This document shows, one piece after another, positions 49,408 through 58,341 of a stretch of DNA of 64,000 nt. The first letter of the stretch is position 1. Every line of letters starts with the position of its first letter. Source of the stretch: Terrihalobacillus insolitus (GTDB lineage Bacteria > Bacillota > Bacilli > Bacillales > Amphibacillaceae); the NCBI RefSeq assembly GCF_028416575.1, contig NZ_JAMQKB010000003.1:1-64000 (forward strand). The letters run 5' to 3'. Below the pieces are notes generated by a model. That model ran no database searches. It saw only the letters and a list, made by a program, of their open reading frames with translations, and had not been told where the DNA came from. The position numbers and the translations under genes were made by a program.

Positions 49408-50448
49408 TTAATCCATTGTCGAACGTGAAGATATGCTAGGTTGGGACCGAAAATGGTGCATATATTCTAAAGATTTTCCTGTTCCGACTGCAACACTGTC
49501 CAGTGGATCTTCGGCTACAAAAACAGGCATTTTTGTTTCATCACTGATTACTTGATCAAGATTTTTCAACAAAGCTCCTCCACCAGACAACACAATCCCT
49601 CGATCCATAATATCTGCTGCTAATTCAGGTGGGGTTTTTTCTAATGTATTCTTTACCGCATCCATAATAGCAACTACAGTATCCTTTAAAGAAAGAGCAA
49701 TTTCTTCAGCAGAAATAGAAATTGTCTTTGGTAAACCTGTTAATAAATCTCTTCCTCTAATATCCATTTCTTCATTGACAACAGGTTTTCCTGCTGATCC
49801 AATATCCATCTTAATTGATTCAGCTGATCGTTCCCCAATCATTAAATTATAATGTTTTCTAATATATTGAATGATGGAATCATCCATATCGTCTCCAGCA
49901 ACTCGAATCGATTGGCTTGTTACAATTCCTCCCAGCGAGATAATGGCCACTTCTGTTGTTCCGCCACCAATATCCACAATCATACTACCTGTTGGCTCCC
50001 AAACAGGAAGTCCAGCGCCAATTGCTGCTGCAAAAGGTTCAGCAATAGGAAAAGCTTCTTTTGCACCCGCTTGTTTGGTTGCATCGATAACAGCACGTTC
50101 CTCTACCATCGTAATACCAGAAGGCACACATACCATTACATTTGGTTTTTTGGCAAAGGTAGAACGATTCTTCTGTGCCTGTTTAATGTAATATTTCATC
50201 ATAACAGCAGTTGTATCATAATCTGCAATGACCCCATCTTTCATTGGTCGGATTACAGTAATATTTCCTGGGGTTCTCCCGATCATATTTCTTGCCGAAC
50301 TTCCAACAGCCTCTATTTCGCCTGTTTCATTATTTTTTGCTACAACAGATGGTTCTCGTACAACAACACCTTTACCTTTAACAAAAACCAACGTATTCGC
50401 TGTCCCTAAATCTATACCTAAATCTTGTGAAAAATTAAATTTACCCAA
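49408..50448 (-). CDS. mreB: rod-shape determining actin-like protein MreB
   Basis: This 346-residue actin homologue has [14 protein letters not shown] (phosphate 1), [16 protein letters not shown] (phosphate 2) and the adenosine motif [14 protein letters not shown]. It guides peptidoglycan synthesis along the cylinder. I choose TTG 50448 after AAAGGGAG because the frame upstream extends into non-conserved sequence and B. subtilis MreB starts at the same point. It is first gene of the mre-min cluster. Confidence 0.96.
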   Translation of the reverse strand: MGKFNFSQDLGIDLGTANTLVFVKGKGVVVREPSVVAKNNETGEIEAVGSSARNMIGRTPGNITVIRPMKDGVIADYDTTAVMMKYYIKQAQKNRSTFAKKPNVMVCVPSGITMVEERAVIDATKQAGAKEAFPIAEPFAAAIGAGLPVWEPTGSMIVDIGGGTTEVAIISLGGIVTSQSIRVAGDDMDDSIIQYIRKHYNLMIGERSAESIKMDIGSAGKPVVNEEMDIRGRDLLTGLPKTISISAEEIALSLKDTVVAIMDAVKNTLEKTPPELAADIMDRGIVLSGGGALLKNLDQVISDETKMPVFVAEDPLDSVAVGTGKSLEYMHHFRSQPSISSRSTMD

Positions 50449-50635
50449 ATAAATCTCCCTTTCCTGATGTTCTCTAAAAAAATTATACGTTTCGAAAGCA
50501 AAGTAGTTTATGATTGCTGAAAACAACTTATTATATATGTAGTTTTACATTATCGATCACTCAAGAAACATGCAATATATCCCATGCAGTGAATGATAAG
50601 GATTTTCTGACAATCGTCGACATTCTTTAAAGAGA

Positions 50636-50674
50636 ATAAGCGCCAATACAAGAAAAACCTTGAAAATGGCGCTG
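50636..50674 (-). terminator. possible terminator of radC
   Basis: AGCGCCA and TGGCGCT form a 7-bp stem with a 20-base loop, about 110 bases past the radC stop on the minus strand. The rest of the 50449-50781 interval shows nothing I recognise. Confidence 0.45.
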
Positions 50675-50781
50675 TTCTCAAATGTCTATATTAATTATAC
50701 GAAAAAAAATCAAAAATAGATAGTACTTATACACACATTTCACTATGCGATATTTAGCATATCGGTCAAAATCTGCATTTC

Positions 50782-50922
50782 TTATAGATAACCCTTTTCT
50801 TTTAACGAAATGAACTTTCGATCACCAATAACTAAATGGTCTAACAACTCTATCCCAATCATTTTACCACATTCGGAAAGCCTCTTCGTAACATGGATAT
50901 CTTCCTGTGATGGTGCTGGATC
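50782..50922 (-). CDS. radC: radC exon 3 (C-terminal part)
   Basis: These 141 bases encode [20 protein letters not shown]... to ...SLKEKGYL and the stop codon at 50784-50782. Joined to exon 2 after Gly, they complete the JAB/MPN motif H-N-H-P-S-G-D and the RadC C-terminus. Without splicing this part cannot be read in frame with exon 2. See exon 1 for the whole protein. Confidence 0.9.
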   Translation of the reverse strand, partial: DPAPSQEDIHVTKRLSECGKMIGIELLDHLVIGDRKFISLKEKGYL

Positions 50923-52962
50923 GTAGGGTAGGGAGTGTGCGCCTTACTAATTTGTTTTAGCAGGTTTCTTCATCCCCCCCTCAGAACCGTACGTACACCT
51001 TTAAGCGTATACGGCTCATCAGTTGATTAATCGGAATTTCTCACTAAAGGTTAAGGACAGATAAAACGGCTTCCATTTACATGTTTATATTTTGGCAAAT
51101 CCTTTAGCTTCACAAACTGTTGTATTTTTTCATTGCCCTGTTTATCTGTCCCAACTAAGCATAATGATCCTTGTTTATGCTTCTTCATATTAGAAAAAAC
51201 CTTGCTAGATGTACTTCTCCGTTTATTAGCAATTGTTTTAATAAAACTGCTTTGGGCTAAATAAAACAATGAATTAAGCTGATGATAGTTATTTGCCAGT
51301 TTGTAGTAATTTGCAATTGCTCTTAATTCCGTGTTGTAAGTATTAAGTATCTCTAATTCGGAATTGTTAACCAATTTTTTCCGATGTACTATTTTAAAAT
51401 TATCTACATTACCATATCCTTTTTCATTCGCAAATTTCACGATCTTTGTTTTCGGAATTTCTAACTGTATGGTGCTTTTGTGTGTTCGAATCCTATTGTA
51501 TTTGCGGAACTCATATCCGAGAAATGGAACTGGACGATTCAGATGGGTTATGTGCGTTGTTTCATCGTTTAAGTTAAGATTAAGACTTTCATGAAGAAAG
51601 CACATGATATCATTCTTTTTCTCATAAGTCATTTGTTTCGAACCAACAATACCTACTACAAAAGAGCCTGTATAACGAACGTACTTTATCCTTTGCGTAT
51701 TGTCCATGAACAGATCAAGTTCATGAAGATAAATATTTGCAAGAACAGACGAGAGCATGCAGCTTTGTGGTGTGCACGAGAATGTTTTTTGTCTCATCCT
51801 AGTTTTCAGTACGCCACATGTAAGCGCATTTTGAATAATAAGCAAGAAACGTCGGTCATTGATTTTCTTTGAAATAAGTTTAAGCAACACTGTATGATCC
51901 ATCTGCTCGTAAAAAGACTCCAAATTAACTGCCATACACCAAGTGATACCGTGCCATGTGTTCTTGATTTGAGAAAGTGCAGTATGACAGCAGCTGCCTT
52001 CTCTTAAGCCGTGAGAGTTGTTCGAGAAGATTGGTTCGAATACATTTTCCAAAATTATTTTTATCACTTCCTGTACAAGCGTATCTTTGAAATTCGGAGC
52101 TTGTACAATTTGCTGTTTCCCATTTATTTTTGGAAAGTGCGCCCTGCTTACAGATTCAAAATAAAATGTCCCAGCTTTCAACTGTTCAATAATGTCGTCT
52201 ATTCCCTTTAAAACGGGACCATGTAAAGATGCAGCTTTTGTTCGCTTTGCTAACATATTCCTGGCATTTGGATATAGTTCTGTATAGGCTTTAAACCACA
52301 ATTTTTTGTTATACATTAGACGGTAACAATCTGTAATGATTTTTCCCTTAAGAGAAGCATTCCTTATAACATCCAATTGTTGAAATGGATCCTTTGCCAT
52401 ATTCATGACTCCTTTCAAGATTGGCGTTAACATCAACCTGTTCCCCTTCCCCCTGCTAAACTCATTACAAGCAAACGTTGGGTAATACGGAAACTCCGTT
52501 ACCATATGCACTGCTATTGTTTATCAAAATGAGCGATTGCACTTAGGTAATCCCTGCATTATGCCATAATTTTAGTTGCGTAATGGTTAGGTATCCCTTT
52601 CGACGGTTTCCTCCATTCCGAGGATTGTAGGACAAACCTTACTATGGCTAGGAAAGTGTTACTTCCCAACAAACGTTCCGGAGATACGTCTCCATTTTGT
52701 CCTCATTGCTTGTTAGCTATCGTAAACAATGGCGCATCCATCGCTCATTCGTCTAGGATTCAAGCAGTTTAGCTTTTACCGTACATCACTTGGTCTGAAG
52801 AACTGACTCGAGGTAGATAGCTTCCTCGTCTTTTCTCCTTTTCACATCATGCTTTGTTCCCTACATTGGGTTTCCCCACAAGGTAAGATGTTGACCATAG
52901 AACATTGTAAGGAGTTCTAGATTTTTATGAAATCACTAAAATCATGCACCGTGCAGGCGCAC
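50923..52962 (-). mobile_element. group II intron B in radC, 2040 nt, with intron-encoded protein
   Basis: The 5' end reads GTGCGCC, the group II consensus, directly after the radC codons for HPSG. The 3' end is CCCTAC, which fits the AY rule, directly before GATCCAGCA. Domain V is visible near 51025-50975 (GAGCCGTATACGC...GTACGTACGGTTC). Exact removal restores radC in frame. The open frame at 52400-51051 lies in the domain IV position. The long 5' part (52401-52962) is the ribozyme domains I-III. Confidence 0.93.
51051..52400 (-). CDS. group II intron-encoded protein with altered reverse-transcriptase active site
   Basis: This 449-residue protein keeps the LtrA-like outline (FQQLDVIRNASLKGKIITDCYRLMY, IFSNNSHGLREGSCCHTALSQIKNTWHG, LANIYLHELD, FLGYEFRKYN and a maturase domain X). 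The catalytic residues are gone, however: the usual YADD box reads YTGS, the first Asp segment reads VNLESFYEQMD where active relatives have a DIKGxFD pattern, and the usual TPQG box reads CTPQSCM. No HNH endonuclease is clear. ATG 52400 follows AAAGGAG at 8 bases. The frame is open throughout, so a maturase-only role is plausible. Confidence 0.85.
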   Translation of the reverse strand: MAKDPFQQLDVIRNASLKGKIITDCYRLMYNKKLWFKAYTELYPNARNMLAKRTKAASLHGPVLKGIDDIIEQLKAGTFYFESVSRAHFPKINGKQQIVQAPNFKDTLVQEVIKIILENVFEPIFSNNSHGLREGSCCHTALSQIKNTWHGITWCMAVNLESFYEQMDHTVLLKLISKKINDRRFLLIIQNALTCGVLKTRMRQKTFSCTPQSCMLSSVLANIYLHELDLFMDNTQRIKYVRYTGSFVVGIVGSKQMTYEKKNDIMCFLHESLNLNLNDETTHITHLNRPVPFLGYEFRKYNRIRTHKSTIQLEIPKTKIVKFANEKGYGNVDNFKIVHRKKLVNNSELEILNTYNTELRAIANYYKLANNYHQLNSLFYLAQSSFIKTIANKRRSTSSKVFSNMKKHKQGSLCLVGTDKQGNEKIQQFVKLKDLPKYKHVNGSRFICP

Positions 52963-53025
52963 TCCAGAAGGATGATTGTGGGCACAAATAATTGAGGCTG
53001 CAGAACGTTTTACTGCTTCGCGGTA
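52963..53025 (-). CDS. radC: radC exon 2 (63-nt middle exon)
   Basis: It encodes exactly 21 residues, YREAVKRSAASIICAHNHPS plus G, the core of the JAB/MPN domain with the metal-binding H-x-H. Group II intron A ends directly before TAC and intron B begins directly after GGA. The exon is a whole number of codons. Confidence 0.9.
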
Positions 53026-53760
53026 GTAGGGTAAGAACCCAGCGCCTTGCTTAGTTTCCCTAGCAGGTTTCTAAGAACTCCCCGCCAAACCGTACGTACT
53101 CCTCTCAGAGTATACGGCTTTCCATTTATCGATCTAACTTACCGTTGCATTGGAAGTTAGACTGTTTAATACTACTTTTGGGATTTCTCATAGAGTTCTC
53201 GCTCCTTCCCAATTTGGTATTATTAAACTCGATAAACTACTCTCCTTCGCCATGTAATAGGCTTTCCCTATCTCAGACTACTACGAGAGTTCCGTTACCA
53301 TATTGGATATTCAGACACAACTGCCATAGCCTTGTATGGCGTTCCAACTTAGGCAATCCCCATTTAGACATTTAAAAACATGGCCCTTCATAGTGTCGGA
53401 TGTGACTTTCGCTCGTTTCTTCGAATAGAAGCTAGACGAAGTAGTATCACCTCATGTTCCTCGAAGTTTATAAGGAGCATGCATACTTCATTCAACGTTC
53501 ATCGTTACCTCACGTTGAAGGCCCCGTAGTCCTCCTTGAGCTATCATTCAGGCAATTCAGCTTTCATCCTTATCTATGCATTTTTCATCTTGCCATTCAG
53601 TCGTGCCTTGGTAACTAGGCAACTTATGGCTTTAACCAACATGCTACACTCCCCGCTTTCGTTTCCTTTGCGGATAAGATGGCTGATGATAGGATATAAA
53701 TTGTGATATTTCCCTACTGCTTTGCCAAGGCAGGTTTTTTAAATGCCCTTATGGGCGCAC
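53026..53760 (-). mobile_element. group II intron A in radC, 735 nt, without open reading frame
   Basis: The 5' end reads GTGCGCC directly after the radC codons for HPREV and the 3' end reads CCCTAC directly before TACCGCGAA. Domain V is seen near 53120-53080 (AGCCGTATACTC...GTACGTACGGTT). The last 30 bases resemble those of intron B (AAACCTGCTA, AAGGCGC, CCCTAC). There is no protein of useful length inside, so it must depend on a maturase supplied elsewhere, perhaps by intron B. Confidence 0.9.
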
Positions 53761-54246
53761 AACTTCCCTGGGATGGACAATTGAAGCATTAAGGCTACCT
53801 ATAAAAATAGTCTGTCGGTGAATAATTTGATTCTTTGTGTTCAAAAATAAACATACGAAATGTTCTTGATTCAAATTTCTCATTTCTTCCATTACATAAT
53901 CTGCACCATCCTCAGGACTGCGAATAACATACTTTTCGAGAGGTCTAAATTGATGCATTCTGCTACCAAGTTCAATAGCCGCTAAAATTAATACACCTTT
54001 GGCTGTTCCTATTCCCTTAATAGCTGTTAGTTCCTCTATTGTTGAATCTCTAAGCAACTTTAACCCTTCAAAATGCATGAGAATACGCTGGGCAAGCGTT
54101 ACAACAGACTCATTTCTCGTTCCCGTACCGAGTAGGATCGCCACAAGTTCTTGATTCGATAAATGCTTAGGACCAAGTTGGAGAAGTCGTTCCCTCGGGC
54201 GATCTTGTACCGGTACATTCTTAATCATTACGGCTGGTTCTGACAA
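53761..54246 (-). CDS. radC: radC exon 1 (N-terminal part of RadC/YsxA)
   Basis: These 162 codons begin at TTG 54246 behind GGAGGGG. They encode the helix-hairpin-helix UPF0758 domain (RERLLQLGPKHLSNQELVAILLGTGT...ELTAIKGIGTAKG) and the first part of the JAB domain to NASIVHPREV. Exons 1, 2 and 3 add to 229 residues, close to B. subtilis RadC (231). Without splicing translation stops three codons into intron A. RadC lies beside mreB as in B. subtilis; the maf gene usually next to it is missing. Its cellular role is unsettled despite the DNA-repair name. Confidence 0.92.
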
Positions 54247-54513
54247 TAATTTTTCCCCTCCTACATTCTTGTATTAAAATTGTTGGTAATATAGCAACCC
54301 TCCTTCGTTTCTATCCTCTAAAACGGTTTTATTTTATCCGCTTTAGTATTCTTATCATACCCGCTTCGAGTTCGTGCAACAAATCAACAAAATTTAAAAA
54401 TGGATGTTTATTTTTAAGTCAAATCCAACATTCCGTACTGACTATTCAAGAAAATAGCCGAGTAAACAGGAAGAAAAAATTCATTATTCTGTTACGTTAA
54501 ACTCTTTACCCAT
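54247..54513. other. gene-free interval upstream of radC
   Basis: The region between radC and the SpoIIB-like gene is AT-rich and holds no frame with a ribosome binding site. In B. subtilis maf lies here. The radC promoter should be in it, but I could not pick it with confidence. Confidence 0.5.
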
Positions 54514-54548
54514 AAAAAAACAGCATTCACTATTTTTTGGAATGCTGG
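54514..54548 (-). terminator. terminator of the SpoIIB-like gene
   Basis: CAGCATTC/GAATGCTG with an 11-base loop is followed by a run of seven T residues on the minus strand, about 40 bases past the stop codon. Confidence 0.85.
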
Positions 54549-54583
54549 ATTTCTTATTAATTCTCCGAAACTAAAAACCTTAT

Positions 54584-55525
54584 TTACTTTAAATTAGCAA
54601 GGTAAGATTCGTAAGTCGACAACGTGGAAAGTAATCCAATTTGAGCTTGGTTAGTTGACTCATTATCCGTTAGTGCTTGTACAAGTTGGGTAACGGAATC
54701 TTTCATTTTAGCCAATTGCTCTGACCCATTTTCAGGATATTCGTCCAACCATGATTGCCATTCGCTTACGTTCACATTTCCAGCCGTTTCCGACGTTAAG
54801 GATTGGAGTGCATTATCAAATAAGGTTGGATATTGTTCCACCCATACTTGATCAGATTCTGGAATTTCCACATTTGTCCCAGTAACTTCCCAAGATCTAG
54901 CATACGTTTCTATTCCCTGTTCTTCAAATGTACTTTTTAACGAATCTACACCACTTTCGGAGGAACTTGCACCGATAAATAATCGGTATTCTCCACCTCG
55001 TTCCCAAATAACAGAAGGATAACCTGTTTGATCAAGCTGCTGTTGCACTTCTTGAGCCATTTCTTTTGTTGAATATACACCTTCTTGCACAACATTTACG
55101 GCCAAAGTTGGGGATGAATAGGATACTGTATTTACTTCCCCCTCTTCACCACCTGTTATATTATCTTTTTCTGTTGTATTTGTTTGGATTATATCAGAAG
55201 GTTGTCCAGCTGCACTTGTGTTAGCGTCAATTCCCGCAAACATTTTAAGCATGACAAACCCTAATATAATTCCTATTGCAGTAGCAGAAAAAGCTGCTAT
55301 GAAGAATAGTTTAAAAATGCGAGGTACTTTTCTTTTTGTTGAACGTACAGGAAAAAAATCTTCATCAGGTTTAGGTTGTATTTCATATTCCGGTATATTG
55401 TTTTGGTCAACAGCAGCTTGCTCCACATACGACTGCTTCCATGGAGTGCTTTTGTATTCATTGTTTTTTCCAATAGATGTTTCTTTTCCGTTCATTCGTA
55501 CTGAAATTGTTTTATGGTTATCCAC
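54584..55525 (-). CDS. SPOR-domain membrane protein, SpoIIB-like
   Basis: This 313-residue protein has a charged cytoplasmic N-terminus (KTISVRMNGKETSIGKNNE, like the TINGKEE start of SpoIIB), one membrane helix (residues 70-92, IFKLFFIAAFSATAIGIILGF), a linker and a SPOR-like domain (VNVVQEGVYSTKEMAQEVQQQLDQTGYPSVIW). SPOR domains bind denuded glycan at septa. In B. subtilis spoIIB lies next to comC and helps engulfment, which matches this place. GTG 55525 follows GAGGTAGGGG. Sequence divergence is high. Confidence 0.8.
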   Translation of the reverse strand: MDNHKTISVRMNGKETSIGKNNEYKSTPWKQSYVEQAAVDQNNIPEYEIQPKPDEDFFPVRSTKRKVPRIFKLFFIAAFSATAIGIILGFVMLKMFAGIDANTSAAGQPSDIIQTNTTEKDNITGGEEGEVNTVSYSSPTLAVNVVQEGVYSTKEMAQEVQQQLDQTGYPSVIWERGGEYRLFIGASSSESGVDSLKSTFEEQGIETYARSWEVTGTNVEIPESDQVWVEQYPTLFDNALQSLTSETAGNVNVSEWQSWLDEYPENGSEQLAKMKDSVTQLVQALTDNESTNQAQIGLLSTLSTYESYLANLK

Positions 55526-55652
55526 ATCATTCCCCTACCTCTACTAGAGTTTGTTCTACTCTAGCATAATAGAAGTAAAAAGTAAGACGAGTTTTGTCAT
55601 CTATCACGTAAGAATTTTCGTCATAATCAGGCAAAAATTTTCTTGCGTATTT

Positions 55653-56420
55653 TTAGAGTGTAAAAGTAAGAAATGTTCTAACATACCATGTAATGATCAT
55701 CTCTCCATAAAAATATGCTGTTAGCGCACCCATTACTAAGTATGGACCAAATGGAATCGGTTTTTTCCGCCCCTGTTTGTTAACTATCCATTGCAAACCG
55801 TGAAAGCATGTTCCATAAATACATGCAAGAAAAAAGGCAAGAAGGACACCTTTTACCCCTAAAACAAGTCCAAATAAACCAACCAATTTCATATCCCCAC
55901 CACCCATTCCACCCCGACTAATCACGATGACACTAGCAAGCATTAAGAGACCAATACTTGCTCCAAGAAAAGCAGACCACCACGGTTCTAATGGAACTAG
56001 GATGCGTAGAAAAAGAAAGATGGGAAGAAAAAAGAATAGGATGCGATCAGGAATAAGCATGTACGTTATATCTGTTACGAATACAATAGACATAAGGGAG
56101 ACGAATGTTAACGCAACAGCCAATTCTGGTCGAAATCCGAAAATATAAAAACTATAAACAAAAAAGAAGCCTGTAAACAACTCAATAAATGGATAGATGC
56201 GAGAAATAGATTGATCACAATGACGACAGCTTCCTCTTTGGATCAGAAAAGACAGAACTGGAATGAGCTCATACCACGATAATGAATGGAAACAGTTCGG
56301 GCATATGGATCGTTTATTTTTCAGAAAAGTGGATACCGGTACGCGTAGTCCAACAACATTGTAAAACGAGCCTAACCCGAGTCCTAAAACAAAAAAGTAG
56401 AAAAGAAAAACGAGATTCAT
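55653..56420 (-). CDS. comC: prepilin peptidase (ComC/PilD-type)
   Basis: This 255-residue polytopic aspartic protease cleaves and methylates type IV pilin-like precursors. The N-terminal cytoplasmic domain has CPNC...CRHC zinc pairs. The catalytic aspartates lie in VTDITYMLIPD and GGGDMKLVG. It is placed between a SpoIIB-like gene and folC as in B. subtilis, where ComC processes the ComG pseudopilins for DNA uptake. ATG 56420 follows AGGAGTAA. Confidence 0.93.
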   Translation of the reverse strand: MNLVFLFYFFVLGLGLGSFYNVVGLRVPVSTFLKNKRSICPNCFHSLSWYELIPVLSFLIQRGSCRHCDQSISRIYPFIELFTGFFFVYSFYIFGFRPELAVALTFVSLMSIVFVTDITYMLIPDRILFFFLPIFLFLRILVPLEPWWSAFLGASIGLLMLASVIVISRGGMGGGDMKLVGLFGLVLGVKGVLLAFFLACIYGTCFHGLQWIVNKQGRKKPIPFGPYLVMGALTAYFYGEMIITWYVRTFLTFTL

Positions 56421-56431
56421 CTTTATTACTC

Positions 56432-58189
56432 CTATTCTTCTTGCATTGTATCTGTGTTGGTTAATTTTTCATAAATCGCTACTTTATTCCTACCTTTTTG
56501 CTTAGCACCGACATACATTGCACGATCCGCATAACGGATCAATTCTACTGGATCCTCACAGTTATCAGGATACGTTGCAATCCCTAGACTAGCTGTGATG
56601 TGAATTTCCAACTGATTTTGTCCAGGCAATATATGCTTATTTAGCAAAAATGGATCTCGGGCAATGGCACCCCTTATCGCTTCAGCAATATAGAGACAAT
56701 GGGATTGAATCGTTTCAGGAAGTAATACAACAAATTCTTCCCCGCCATATCGAGCAACAATGCCTTTATCTCCAATCACATCGGTTAATCTTTTGGCAAT
56801 CTGACGCAGCACTTCATTGCCGCTTTCATGACCATATTGGTCGTTAATCGATTTAAAGTGATCCAAATCAATTAATATGAGTGAAATGTGTTCACGAATC
56901 CGTTTCTTCTTCATCATTGTAAAATAATTCTGTAAATAGTTCTCAAAAAAACGATAGTTGTATAAATGGGTTAGTGGGCATCTTTCACTTTTACTTCTTG
57001 TTTCTTCATAGTTTTTGGCATTTTCAATTGCGACTGCTAAGTAATTCGTTAAAATATCCAATATCATGTATTGATATTTTTCATAGGCTCTTTTTTTCCT
57101 AGATATTACCGTAATGACACCAACAACCGCACCATTTCTTTCCATCGGCAGAGAGATGAGACTATTGACAACTGGAGGCAGTTGGTGAAACCCTTTTTCA
57201 TTCCATTGATTTCCATTTGTATAGTAAACCCCTTGCTGTTGCGCCCATACTTTACCACTTACTCCTTCATTTTTTCTAAGCTTTGTTTTACTAGGAAATT
57301 CTAACAATTTTTCTTGATCATAAAATCGGACAAGCTGCATTGTATTACGATCATCCACCACTTCATACACATATACATAATCAATATGTAACAAGGATGT
57401 AATTCGCTCTATGAAAAGATCGATCACTTCTTTAACATCTAATTGACCTGTTAATTCATGACCAATTTCACTTGTTTTTTGAAGATAATGATTGATCAGC
57501 TGGCTAGAATGATAAAGCATCAAAATAAACGATATGCTAACAAAAGGTATACCGACATAGTAAACGGCTTGTACTTGAATTTCTGTGTATAAGAGATACA
57601 AGATAAATCCAACAGGAAGTACTAGCAAGGTAGTAGAAGTCTCCCAAATAAACCCTTTGTCGAAGAGTTTGACCTTTCTCCCGCTTAAGAACTTCTGAAA
57701 CAATTTCAGTAATAATTGGTTGGAAATAAATACGGTAGCAACATAAACAAGAATTGGCACAACATCCTGATACGAATCGAATGGAATTCTACCGTGTATC
57801 CCGCCAAATTTGTGATAGACACCAGCAGATAAAAGCGAAACGAATAAAAACATTAACATGTTTACAGGTATTCGATGCCATTCAGTACGTCGAACCCGAA
57901 GTTTTATTAACAAAATGATAACAGCTAGCTGAGTTAAAACAACTTCTATAAAAAGGCCATAATATAAAAACACGGCAAATCCAATACCGTGAACGAAGAA
58001 AATCGGTGTGTTGTTAACAATTAGTGGAAATAGTGCGACAATACACATTAGTAATGCAAACGATAAAATGTCCACCCAATAAATTTTATCACCAGGAATC
58101 CAAAACTGGTAAAGCAACCATAAACTCAATGGCCACACGAGTACCCAAACAATTAATAAGCTGTTTTGTTTCCACTTAGGTACCACCAT
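56432..58189 (-). CDS. membrane-bound GAF-GGDEF diguanylate cyclase
   Basis: This 585-residue protein has seven or eight N-terminal membrane segments (residues 1-225), a GAF-like domain (residues about 245-400; IERITSLLHIDYVYVYEVVDD) and a C-terminal GGDEF domain with RYGGEEFVVLLPE. GGEEF is an active variant, and LIDLDHFKSINDQYGH carries the metal site, so c-di-GMP synthesis is expected. I see no RxxD inhibitory site in the usual place before it. ATG 58189 follows GGAGTTGGTGG. The gene is not part of the standard comC-folC segment. Confidence 0.92.
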   Translation of the reverse strand: MVVPKWKQNSLLIVWVLVWPLSLWLLYQFWIPGDKIYWVDILSFALLMCIVALFPLIVNNTPIFFVHGIGFAVFLYYGLFIEVVLTQLAVIILLIKLRVRRTEWHRIPVNMLMFLFVSLLSAGVYHKFGGIHGRIPFDSYQDVVPILVYVATVFISNQLLLKLFQKFLSGRKVKLFDKGFIWETSTTLLVLPVGFILYLLYTEIQVQAVYYVGIPFVSISFILMLYHSSQLINHYLQKTSEIGHELTGQLDVKEVIDLFIERITSLLHIDYVYVYEVVDDRNTMQLVRFYDQEKLLEFPSKTKLRKNEGVSGKVWAQQQGVYYTNGNQWNEKGFHQLPPVVNSLISLPMERNGAVVGVITVISRKKRAYEKYQYMILDILTNYLAVAIENAKNYEETRSKSERCPLTHLYNYRFFENYLQNYFTMMKKKRIREHISLILIDLDHFKSINDQYGHESGNEVLRQIAKRLTDVIGDKGIVARYGGEEFVVLLPETIQSHCLYIAEAIRGAIARDPFLLNKHILPGQNQLEIHITASLGIATYPDNCEDPVELIRYADRAMYVGAKQKGRNKVAIYEKLTNTDTMQEE

Positions 58190-58341
58190 TCCACCAACTC
58201 CCCATCCATTTCGGCAATTTTCAACAAAAAATTAGGTCTTATATCCCATATTACTCGTAAACTAAAAATACCATAAGTCCCGAAATTTTACCATAGTTAA
58301 CCAAAAAATTGTGAAAGTAACGATATGGAGTTGTCTTTTTC

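Noticed and set aside
53145..53375. A 76-residue protein inside intron A
   Set aside because: It lies on the strand opposite to the intron, has no ribosome binding site and covers ribozyme sequence.
53749..54246. radC as a simply truncated pseudogene
   Set aside because: The missing codons are present downstream in two exons bounded by proper group II intron ends, and joining them gives a full RadC.
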